The position numbers and the translations under genes were made by a program. A DNA stretch of 30,908 nt. Origin: a virus. The DNA lies in the IMG/VR virus record IMGVR_UViG_3300047316_000179, positions 1-30,908 of that record; one strand, given 5' to 3'. Positions 23,807-28,403 of the stretch are shown here, one piece after another. How positions within the stretch are numbered: the stretch's first letter is position 1; each line of letters starts with the position of its first letter. A model generated the notes under the pieces. It was not told where the DNA came from. It saw only the letters and a list, made by a program, of their open reading frames with translations, and did no database searches.

Positions 23807-24071
23807 ACGTTACGAGCAAATGCTCATCAACTACGTGTGGTTCATCGAGTTTGAACGGGTCGAAGGTGGGGCGAAGTTACTTCGCCACTACCGTGTCCGG
23901 TTCAACGATCCCAAGCGGCCCGTGTCCATCGGCGCGGGCCACATCATCGAAAAAGAGGGTGATCGTATCGCAGTCGCGGTCGAGGTCATCCCGTACGGCA
24001 AGACAGAGAAGGAGACGCTGAAGCTGGTCAATCCCGGTCATGTCTTCGGCTATCACGGGCTGGAGAACTGA
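23799..24071 (+). CDS. Phage protein of unknown function (90 residues)
   Basis: Starts MIERYEQMLINYVWFIEFER after CAGGAGACGGCA. Beta-rich (RHYRVRFNDPKRPVSIGAGH, DRIAVAVEVIPYGKTEKET). A palindrome copy at 23872 lies in frame as AKLLRH; here the central codon is TTA, so no stop arises. Overlaps the previous gene by 8 bases. Function unknown. Confidence 0.6.
   Translation: MIERYEQMLINYVWFIEFERVEGGAKLLRHYRVRFNDPKRPVSIGAGHIIEKEGDRIAVAVEVIPYGKTEKETLKLVNPGHVFGYHGLEN
23872..23884. repeat. Palindrome copy 22
   Basis: CGAAGTTACTTCG, symmetric with C/G outer pair; read KLL in the 90-residue gene. Confidence 0.85.
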
Positions 24072-24072
24072 C

Positions 24073-24249
24073 GTGCCGGTGTATTCGGTCTACATGATGG
24101 ACGCTGACACGTACTGGAAGCTGGTCCATCTACAGCGTCGCTTGCACAACATGGAGCGGACGATGAAGTTCGACGAACAGCGGGACTTCGCGGAGACGTG
24201 GCGTCTCGCAATGGAGGAGATCGAGAAGCAGGACAAACAGGTTTCGTAG
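24073..24249 (+). CDS. Small helical phage protein (58 residues)
   Basis: GTG start one base after the previous stop, with TGGAGAA upstream. The sequence VYSVYMMDADTYWKLVHLQR, RLHNMERTMKF, DFAETWRLAMEEIEKQDKQ is one or two amphipathic helices. A later ATG (MMDADTYW) is a possible start. Followed by a hairpin with an ATCA loop and a palindrome copy. Function unknown. Confidence 0.5.
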   Translation: MPVYSVYMMDADTYWKLVHLQRRLHNMERTMKFDEQRDFAETWRLAMEEIEKQDKQVS

Positions 24250-24255
24250 ACTTTT

Positions 24256-24275
24256 GCCGGGGCATCAGCCCCGGC
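24256..24275 (+). other. Hairpin between cassette genes
   Basis: GCCGGGGC, loop ATCA, GCCCCGGC; no T tract. Followed by palindrome copy 23 and the next leader. Confidence 0.5.
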
Positions 24276-24292
24276 TCTAGCCTGGGAAACCG

Positions 24293-24305
24293 GGAAGTAA
24301 CTTCC
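24293..24305. repeat. Palindrome copy 23, intergenic
   Basis: Perfect copy between a hairpin and the AGGAGCAAAAC leader. Confidence 0.95.
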
Positions 24306-24327
24306 GCAACAAACCAAGGAGCAAAAC

Positions 24328-24570
24328 ATGGACGAACTAACACCGAAACGGTTTTGGTTGGGCAGTGCGCCCGTCCGATGTGATCTGACTGATGCTAACC
24401 CCGGTCAACACGACTTGACTAAAGAGTTCGTGGACGGGGCCACGCGGATGGGACCGTGGGCAATCATGTGTGCCCGTTGTGCCCGTATGCGTGGGATCGG
24501 TATCGGTCGGGGTATGGGTCAACGTTACCAGCGGCAGGAAGATGGCCGATGGTTGAAGGTCGCCGGTTAG
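24328..24570 (+). CDS. Degenerate zinc-ribbon-type phage protein
   Basis: An 80-residue protein after AAGGAGCAAAAC. It follows a known small phage pattern: an N-terminal Cys knuckle, then TKEFVDGATRMGPWAIMCAR, CARMRGIGIGRGMGQRY and DGRWLKVAG. The second knuckle is intact (CARC), but the first has only one Cys (RCDLTDAN; usually CDxC). Zinc binding may therefore be lost or completed differently. The 3' end overlaps the next gene by ~22 bases. Function unknown. Confidence 0.65.
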   Translation: MDELTPKRFWLGSAPVRCDLTDANPGQHDLTKEFVDGATRMGPWAIMCARCARMRGIGIGRGMGQRYQRQEDGRWLKVAG

Positions 24571-24755
24571 TCTGCCGGTTCGGGCATGTGCTTCATAGGC
24601 ATAATTCTACGCTTATGAAGCACAGCCAGACCGGCAAGACGTGGATACGATGTCTGATTTGTCACGCCGCGCGACAGCGCAAAATGAGGAGCAAAACCAA
24701 ATGTCGAAAAAAGATTATGAGTTCATCGCCAGTGTCATCCGCAATCTCGACGTGA
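24549..24755 (+). CDS. Small zinc-finger-like protein
   Basis: A 68-residue protein in a different frame from both neighbours. AGGAAG lies 8 nt before the ATG. It shows VCRFGHVLHRHNS, then GKTWIRCLICHAARQRKMRS and a very basic C-terminus (KTKCRKKIM). The CxxxGH...CxxC layout is that of small phage zinc fingers related to HNH or CGNR-like knuckles. The last ~55 bases overlap the next gene, so the extreme C-terminus is less certain. Confidence 0.5.
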   Translation: MVEGRRLVCRFGHVLHRHNSTLMKHSQTGKTWIRCLICHAARQRKMRSKTKCRKKIMSSSPVSSAIST

Positions 24756-24883
24756 CCGGCGGGATGCGCGATCGGATCGCTCGCGCTTTTGCCAGTGAAC
24801 TGTTGAACACCAATCCGCGGTTCGATCTCCAGCGGTTCGTCAACGCCTGCGGACATGCCGGGGCCAAGGTGAAGCTGTCGTGA
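24701..24883 (+). CDS. Conserved small phage protein (60 residues)
   Basis: Starts MSKKDYEFIASVIRNLDVTG after GAGGAGCAAAACCAA. The pattern DYxxIAxVIR...RIARAFASELLNTNPRFDLQ, RFVNACG is shared by a common short phage family with 'NPRFDxxRFxxAC'. Helical; function unknown. Overlaps the next gene by GTGA. Confidence 0.65.
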   Translation: MSKKDYEFIASVIRNLDVTGGMRDRIARAFASELLNTNPRFDLQRFVNACGHAGAKVKLS

Positions 24884-25113
24884 GATGGCGGTACGACTAC
24901 TGGATAGAGTACCAGGCGTGGATACACGGACGCCCGGTCATATTCGTGGCCGTGAGTGGCACCGCGTACGTGGCTGTCGATTGGGCCAAAACGATCCGTC
25001 ACAAGCGTCTTGGTGACGCGCCGAAGCCGCCCAAGGTTCGTCGGAAGTTACTTCTGACGAAGCGGCTTCCTCGCAAGAAGCCAACGCACGAAGCACATAG
25101 GAGCGTGCAATGA
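24880..25113 (+). CDS. Small basic phage protein (77 residues)
   Basis: GTG start overlapping the previous TGA. The N-terminus is aromatic (RWRYDYWIEYQAWIHGRPVI), followed by a hydrophobic stretch FVAVSGTAYVAVDWAK and a very basic end (PPKVRRKLLLTKRLPRKKP). A palindrome copy at 25043 is read as RKLLLTK. The basic tail suggests nucleic-acid or membrane contact. Its stop overlaps the next ATG. Confidence 0.5.
   Translation: MRWRYDYWIEYQAWIHGRPVIFVAVSGTAYVAVDWAKTIRHKRLGDAPKPPKVRRKLLLTKRLPRKKPTHEAHRSVQ
25043..25055. repeat. Palindrome copy 24
   Basis: GGAAGTTACTTCT; read KLL in the 77-residue gene. Confidence 0.9.
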
Positions 25114-25439
25114 AAGCGAAAGACATCATTCGTGCGGTGGTCGAGAAGGCCATCGCGAATGGGGCGGTGCCGGTCGAGGAAATTCCTGCCGTTCGGAAGT
25201 CACTTCCGAAAGATCGGAAACCTCGTCGCGTATCCGGCAGCATCGGCACCACCTACGTCGATGACAACTATGGGCATTACGAAATCCGCAGCGACGAGGA
25301 TGTGGATTTCTACTTCTCGACGCAGAAGGCATCCCGACTGAAGAAGTGCGTTGACTGCGGCCAGATGGTCCGCATCAAGCCCGAGTACGAGTGCTGCAAC
25401 TCTTGCGCCGACGCCCGTGAGAAGGGCTGGGGTTACTAG
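25110..25439 (+). CDS. Zinc-ribbon phage protein (109 residues)
   Basis: Starts MKAKDIIRAVVEKAIANGAV after AGGAGCG. The N-terminus is helical and basic. The C-terminal ~35 residues form a two-knuckle zinc ribbon, KKCVDCGQMVRIKPEYECCN and SCADAREKGWGY (CxxC ... CCxxC). A palindrome copy at 25195 is read as RKSLPK. Likely a small nucleic-acid-binding or adaptor protein. Confidence 0.6.
   Translation: MKAKDIIRAVVEKAIANGAVPVEEIPAVRKSLPKDRKPRRVSGSIGTTYVDDNYGHYEIRSDEDVDFYFSTQKASRLKKCVDCGQMVRIKPEYECCNSCADAREKGWGY
25195..25207. repeat. Palindrome copy 25
   Basis: Perfect GGAAGTCACTTCC, symmetric for 19 bp with TTC...GAA flanks; read KSL. Confidence 0.95.
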
Positions 25440-25465
25440 ACATCGACTTAACAGGAGCAAAACCA

Positions 25466-25891
25466 ATGCGAGAACTACTCGAACAAAAGCGCCGCGAGGT
25501 CGCGGCGCAGATGGTGAAGCTGGAGGCCAAGCTGGCCGTCTACGACGAATTGCTGGCCGAGTTATCACCCGTCGTCGTACCGTCGTTGACGGTGCCGACG
25601 GAAGCGTTGCAGTCGTTTGTGCCGACGAAACTCAGCGAGAAGCCGTACAACCCACGTCCTCGACAGCACCGGCCAGTGGTCGAAACAATCGAACTGGCGC
25701 TGGAAGCTGCTGGGGAAGAAGGCATCACTGCAAAGCAACTGGCGGAAGTAGCTTCCATACCGGGCGGCACGATATCCGGTCGGTTGTCGATGATGAAATC
25801 TGAAGGTCGGGTGAGACACGTCGGCACACGCTACTTCGCGGTGCATAGCAAGACTCAAGACAACAACGACGACCAGGGGATCGAGTCATGA
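25466..25891 (+). CDS. Coiled coil plus winged-helix DNA-binding protein
   Basis: A 141-residue protein with the AGGAGCAAAACCA leader. Residues 1-35 form a coiled coil (MRELLEQKRREVAAQMVKLE, AKLAVYDELLAEL), then a linker, then a winged-helix domain (VVETIELALEAAGEEGITAK, QLAEVASIPGGTISGRLSMM, KSEGRVRHVGTRYF). The shape, dimer coil with C-terminal wing, suits a phage transcription regulator. It is one candidate to bind the dispersed palindrome, though nothing in the sequence proves it. The gene itself contains the only palindrome copy with a changed core (GGAAGTAGCTTCC at 25744), in the helix region. Confidence 0.6.
   Translation: MRELLEQKRREVAAQMVKLEAKLAVYDELLAELSPVVVPSLTVPTEALQSFVPTKLSEKPYNPRPRQHRPVVETIELALEAAGEEGITAKQLAEVASIPGGTISGRLSMMKSEGRVRHVGTRYFAVHSKTQDNNDDQGIES
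25744..25756. repeat. Palindrome copy 26, core variant
   Basis: GGAAGTAGCTTCC, the only copy with a changed core base; inside the winged-helix gene. Confidence 0.6.
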
Positions 25892-26211
25892 GCTTCCACA
25901 TCAAACCGAGGCCCCCGAAAGACTCGGGGGCGTACCAGCAAGCCGTGGTGTTGAAGCGGATGCTGGAGAACGGCGGCTGGGCTGAAACGCTCAGGCCCCG
26001 GCACGATACCTCGCCGTTGATGTCGATCATCTGGCACATCGCCTTCGGATGCGCCGTCGTGACTACGCTGTCATTCGACGGGCATGAGATCAGGTTCCAG
26101 TACGGGAATGGCCCCAAGCGTGAGATGTGGGTCGAGGTCGATGGCTTCGAGGTCTCGTTTAACGCCGAAGTGCTGTCGATCATGCTCGATTGCGGGGAAG
26201 TCACTTCGTGA
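25888..26211 (+). CDS. Phage protein of unknown function (107 residues)
   Basis: ATGA overlap with the previous gene; starts MSFHIKPRPPKDSGAYQQAV. An N-terminal helix (LKRMLENGGWAETLR) and a beta-rich C-terminus (TTLSFDGHEIRFQYGNG, REMWVEVDGFEVSFNAEV). The last codons are a palindrome copy (CGEVTS, stop). Overlaps the next small gene by GTGA. No family recognised. Confidence 0.55.
   Translation: MSFHIKPRPPKDSGAYQQAVVLKRMLENGGWAETLRPRHDTSPLMSIIWHIAFGCAVVTTLSFDGHEIRFQYGNGPKREMWVEVDGFEVSFNAEVLSIMLDCGEVTS
26196..26208. repeat. Palindrome copy 27, at gene end
   Basis: GGAAGTCACTTCG; final codons EVTS of the 107-residue gene, stop follows. Confidence 0.9.
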
Positions 26212-26297
26212 GAGTTCTATTGACGATACTGGCGCTGGGCATGTTCGCGTGTGTCCTGCTGTCGAAAGGAACAAAGTCGTGGAAAACCTATTACTAG
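26208..26297 (+). CDS. Tiny membrane peptide (29 residues)
   Basis: A GTG overlapping the previous TGA opens a 29-codon frame: RVLLTILALGMFACVLLSKG, then TKSWKTYY. It is one hydrophobic helix with a basic end, and its stop overlaps the start of the superinfection-immunity gene. A lipobox-like LGMFAC is present but imperfect. Tight coupling supports translation, but such a short frame could be chance. Confidence 0.4.
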   Translation: MRVLLTILALGMFACVLLSKGTKSWKTYY

Positions 26298-26500
26298 CCT
26301 TGTGGTACATCGGTCTCATCCTTTTCGTGACAATCGTGCCGATGTTTTTCTATTTCTTGCCCGCCCTCGTTGCTTGGGAGCGCGGCTTGAAAAATGCCCT
26401 GTCGATCACTTTGCTAAACCTGTTCCTCGGCTGGACTATCCTGGGATGGGTGATAGCGATCTGCTTGGCCTCGATGGGTACCGCAGCGAAGCGCGCATGA
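26279..26500 (+). CDS. imm: Superinfection immunity protein (Imm type)
   Basis: A 73-residue protein starting at GTG, with AAAGGAA eight bases upstream. It has two membrane helices: YIGLILFVTIVPMFFYFLP (residues ~9-28) and the C-terminal LNLFLGWTILGWVIAICLA. Between them is ALVAWERGLKNALSIT. The 'YFLPxxxAxxRxxxNxxxIxxLNLFLGWTxxGWxxA' pattern is the hallmark of the T4 Imm superinfection-immunity family, which blocks DNA entry of later phages at the inner membrane. I am fairly sure of the family; the effect in this phage is untested. Confidence 0.85.
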   Translation: MENLLLALWYIGLILFVTIVPMFFYFLPALVAWERGLKNALSITLLNLFLGWTILGWVIAICLASMGTAAKRA

Positions 26501-26513
26501 AAGGAGCAAAACC

Positions 26514-26993
26514 ATGACCGACGAAAGCTGGCCACCGAACCTGTTCGTCAAGCGGGTTTTGGAAGTAACTTCCAACACTCGGACGGGCTGCATCCTGCGG
26601 GCCATGTTCGACGATCCTCGTGACTACGTGCCGAAGTATGACCGCAAGGCGATCATCACGTCGGATGGCTACATCATGTGCGGGTATACCGACAGTTACG
26701 GTGACTATCACGCCGGTGCGTTTGTCGGGTCGGCCTATGACCTGACGCGCAACCTGATCGCGCTTTGCGTTTTCGCCAAGCTGAGTGCCGACGAAATCTT
26801 GGCACTTGGCGATGCGGCTGATAGCTGGATCGGTACCGACTATCGAGCCGGTGCAGTTCACCCGCCGCGATTGGTGCTGAGTACCGCTGAAAGCGAGCGG
26901 GCTTCGCGAGAGGTTGTAGCCGAAATCGCGTCGATAAAATCGGCCGATAGTCTTTGGAAGTCACTTCACGAGGACGAAAACGATGGCGCGTAG
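26514..26993 (+). CDS. Phage protein of unknown function (159 residues)
   Basis: Starts MTDESWPPNLFVKRVLEVTS after AAAGGAGCAAAACC. Two palindrome copies lie in it: codons 17-20 (EVTS) and near the end (WKSLHED). The middle, with DDPRDYVPKYDRKAIITSDG, YIMCGYTDSYGDYHAGAFVG and LTRNLIALCVFAKLSADEIL, is alpha/beta and resembles single-domain phage proteins of unknown function. The end overlaps the next gene by ~11 bases. Confidence 0.55.
   Translation: MTDESWPPNLFVKRVLEVTSNTRTGCILRAMFDDPRDYVPKYDRKAIITSDGYIMCGYTDSYGDYHAGAFVGSAYDLTRNLIALCVFAKLSADEILALGDAADSWIGTDYRAGAVHPPRLVLSTAESERASREVVAEIASIKSADSLWKSLHEDENDGA
26561..26573. repeat. Palindrome copy 28
   Basis: Perfect copy near the 5' end of the 159-residue gene, read EVTS. 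Confidence 0.95.
26956..26968. repeat. Palindrome copy 29
   Basis: GGAAGTCACTTCA near the 3' end of the same gene, read KSL. Confidence 0.9.
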
Positions 26994-27222
26994 ATTACCC
27001 CACCCGTCCGTCACCGAAGATCGCGTGGTCGAATTGGTTATGCTCGCGCAGACTACGGTGGAAAATCCTGGGATTTGTCTGGCGTGCGGCGAGGATGCAG
27101 ACGGCTGCGAGCCGGATGCAGAGAACTACGAGTGCGAGGTCTGCGGCGAGTCCACCGTTATGGGCGCGGAGCAGATATTAATCGCGGGTGCCTACCACCC
27201 AAACAAGGAAGATCAGTCATGA
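26983..27222 (+). CDS. Zinc-ribbon phage protein (79 residues)
   Basis: Starts MARRLPHPSVTEDRVVELVM; GAGGACG lies upstream. Contains the conserved small-ribbon pattern PGICLACGEDADGCEPDAEN, YECEVCGESTVMGAEQILI: CxxC...C...CxxC. Such proteins are common in phages of Gram-negative hosts and are usually annotated only as conserved. Overlaps the next ATG. Confidence 0.65.
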   Translation: MARRLPHPSVTEDRVVELVMLAQTTVENPGICLACGEDADGCEPDAENYECEVCGESTVMGAEQILIAGAYHPNKEDQS

Positions 27223-27419
27223 GATTACGAATGGTAAAAAATCTACGTCGAGGGGATCGCGTGCTTCTCGACGGTCGCGATGAGGAGATCGCTGAAGTGG
27301 TCGCGATCGACACCGCTGACACGCCGGGGCTGTACGGCATCCAGCTTGACATCGTAGGGTCCGGGATGCCGTTCGGTCTCGCGGTCTGGCCGGGTGACGA
27401 TTTCGTGGAGTTGGCGTGA
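27219..27419 (+). CDS. Small beta-barrel-like phage protein (66 residues)
   Basis: ATGA overlap; starts MRLRMVKNLRRGDRVLLDGR. The pattern of 'KxLRxGDRVLxDG...EIAEVVAID' and a second set of strands (YGIQLDIVGSGMPFGLAVWP, GDDFVEL) suggests an SH3/KOW-like fold. Function unknown. Its TGA overlaps the next ATG. Confidence 0.6.
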   Translation: MRLRMVKNLRRGDRVLLDGRDEEIAEVVAIDTADTPGLYGIQLDIVGSGMPFGLAVWPGDDFVELA

Positions 27420-27607
27420 TGACCACGATGACTGCCGCGAGGCTTATCGAGCTGCTGGCGCAGCACATCGCCGAGCAGGGCAACGTGCATGTCGCCATGC
27501 CGTACCACGCCGGGGATTGGGGTGAAGTGACTTCCGTCGAGTATGTCGGCGTCGTGCGTTGCTGGTGGAACGACGAGCGCAAGTGCATCGTGATAGGGAG
27601 CAGGTGA
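27419..27607 (+). CDS. Small phage protein (62 residues)
   Basis: Starts MTTMTAARLIELLAQHIAEQ, TGATG-coupled. The N-terminal helix is followed by GNVHVAMPYHAGDWGEVTSV, EYVGVVRCW, where EVTS comes from a palindrome copy. The shape 'ELIxLLxx...GNxxVxMP' is common in short phage proteins of unknown function. Confidence 0.55.
   Translation: MTTMTAARLIELLAQHIAEQGNVHVAMPYHAGDWGEVTSVEYVGVVRCWWNDERKCIVIGSR
27523..27535. repeat. Palindrome copy 30
   Basis: TGAAGTGACTTCC, read EVTS in the 62-residue gene. Confidence 0.9.
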
Positions 27608-27804
27608 TGTACGGGACGTACTCACGACTGCGCCTCCACGTCAGCGCAAGCGACACGGAGGTCGTGCGAGCGGCACGACGGGTACTCAAGATGCCTGAGT
27701 GTCTTGGGACACGCCGTAAGCGACAGGCACGTCGCAGGTTTTATCGGATGATGCTCAAGCATCATCACGATGAGCAGGCGTTGTTCCGTCGCTACAGATT
27801 TTGA
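27607..27804 (+). CDS. Small basic phage protein (65 residues)
   Basis: Starts MYGTYSRLRLHVSASDTEVV, overlapping the previous stop by one base. Very basic helices follow: RAARRVLKMPECLGTRRKRQ, ARRRFYRMMLKHHHDEQ. The 'YSRLRLHVxASDxxVxRAAR' pattern is known from short phage proteins in alphaproteobacterial phages; the role is unknown but nucleic-acid binding is plausible. Last gene of the + cassette; a palindrome copy starts two bases after its stop. Confidence 0.6.
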   Translation: MYGTYSRLRLHVSASDTEVVRAARRVLKMPECLGTRRKRQARRRFYRMMLKHHHDEQALFRRYRF

Positions 27805-27805
27805 G

Positions 27806-27818
27806 GGAAGTGACTTCC
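27806..27818. repeat. Palindrome copy 31, cassette end
   Basis: Perfect GGAAGTGACTTCC one base after the last cassette stop; opens the right arm. Confidence 0.95.
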
Positions 27819-28206
27819 CACAGCCGCGTAGTGGGTGTGCGCGTAGTGGCGGACTGGGTGCGTAGTGGCGGAGTGGGTGCGTGCCCGTAGTGGCGGACTG
27901 GGTACGCGCACGCTCCCCACAGCCGTATACTGGGTGCGTGTTCCCACAGCCGTATAGTGGGTGCGCGCCATCGCGCGTTTTCATGTGACTATGAGTGCAG
28001 GCGCACGCCTGCCCGCGAAAGCGGGCGCGCGTGCGCCTACGCGTGTACGCGCGAGCGTACGCGGACGTGTGTGAGTGTGCGTGGGGGCGCGTGTGCCCGC
28101 GCGCCTATACGCGCGTACGTGTACGCGCGTGGGCGCGAGCGTGCGAGCGTGCGCGTCTTTTCCGTATTGTCGCGCGGGATGCGTGCGAGCGTGCGTGCGT
28201 TCCGTT
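27819..28206. repeat. Right non-coding arm with iterated repeats
   Basis: Units CGTAGTGGCGGACTGGGT and near copies (27842, 27861, 27886) are mixed with a second repeat CCCACAGCCG..TAGTGGG (27818, 27918, 27944). Then CG-rich palindromes, including CAGGCG/CGCCTG (27998) and GCCCGC-GAAA-GCGGGC (28011), and CTTTTCCGTATTGTCGCG (~28157). Same order as in the left arm, leading to P4. Confidence 0.7.
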
Positions 28207-28219
28207 GGAAGTCACTTCG
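28207..28219. repeat. Palindrome copy 32 (array upstream of P4)
   Basis: GGAAGTCACTTCG; first of three tandem units with GTT flank. Confidence 0.9.
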
Positions 28220-28232
28220 CTGGCCAGCCGTT

Positions 28233-28245
28233 GGAAGTCACTTCC
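28233..28245. repeat. Palindrome copy 33 (array upstream of P4)
   Basis: Perfect GGAAGTCACTTCC, 26 bp from copy 32; flanks CGTT...AGGCAA. Confidence 0.95.
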
Positions 28246-28257
28246 AGGCAATTCGTT

Positions 28258-28270
28258 GGAAGTGACTTCC
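28258..28270. repeat. Palindrome copy 34 (array upstream of P4)
   Basis: Perfect GGAAGTGACTTCC, 25 bp from copy 33; flanks CGTT...AGGCAA. Confidence 0.95.
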
Positions 28271-28305
28271 AGGCAAAAATTGGCGGAAACCCGCCAAAAA
28301 TCAAT

Positions 28306-28334
28306 TTGACATACGTACTGCATTGTGGGATTAT
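28306..28334 (+). promoter_or_regulatory. Promoter P4 (ParB-like gene 2)
   Basis: TTGACA, 17-bp spacer TACGTACTGCATTGTGG, then GATTAT. About 70 bases upstream of the ParB-like 2 start. Three palindrome copies in tandem lie upstream. Confidence 0.8.
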
Positions 28335-28403
28335 TAGTTGCGGTCAAAAGAGACCGCCGCAACGGCAATCGCCGATTGTGAAATGAAACGGAGTAAAGCA
28401 ACT

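Noticed and set aside
1481-28270. CRISPR array
   Set aside because: The palindrome copies are unevenly spaced, within genes, and have no spacer-like units.
1481-28270. Hairpin RNA or terminator function for the 13-bp palindrome
   Set aside because: In RNA only a 5-bp stem with a 3-base loop is possible, and no T tract follows in general; DNA binding is more likely.
27957-28309. Plus-strand frames of ~100 residues in the right arm
   Set aside because: Almost only Arg, Ala, Val and Cys from alternating CG-rich DNA; they run through the palindrome array, so they are by-products of composition.
28338-28403. Earlier start for ParB-like gene 2
   Set aside because: The upstream codons begin only bases after the P4 -10 box and have no ribosome site; ATG 28404 has CGGAG.
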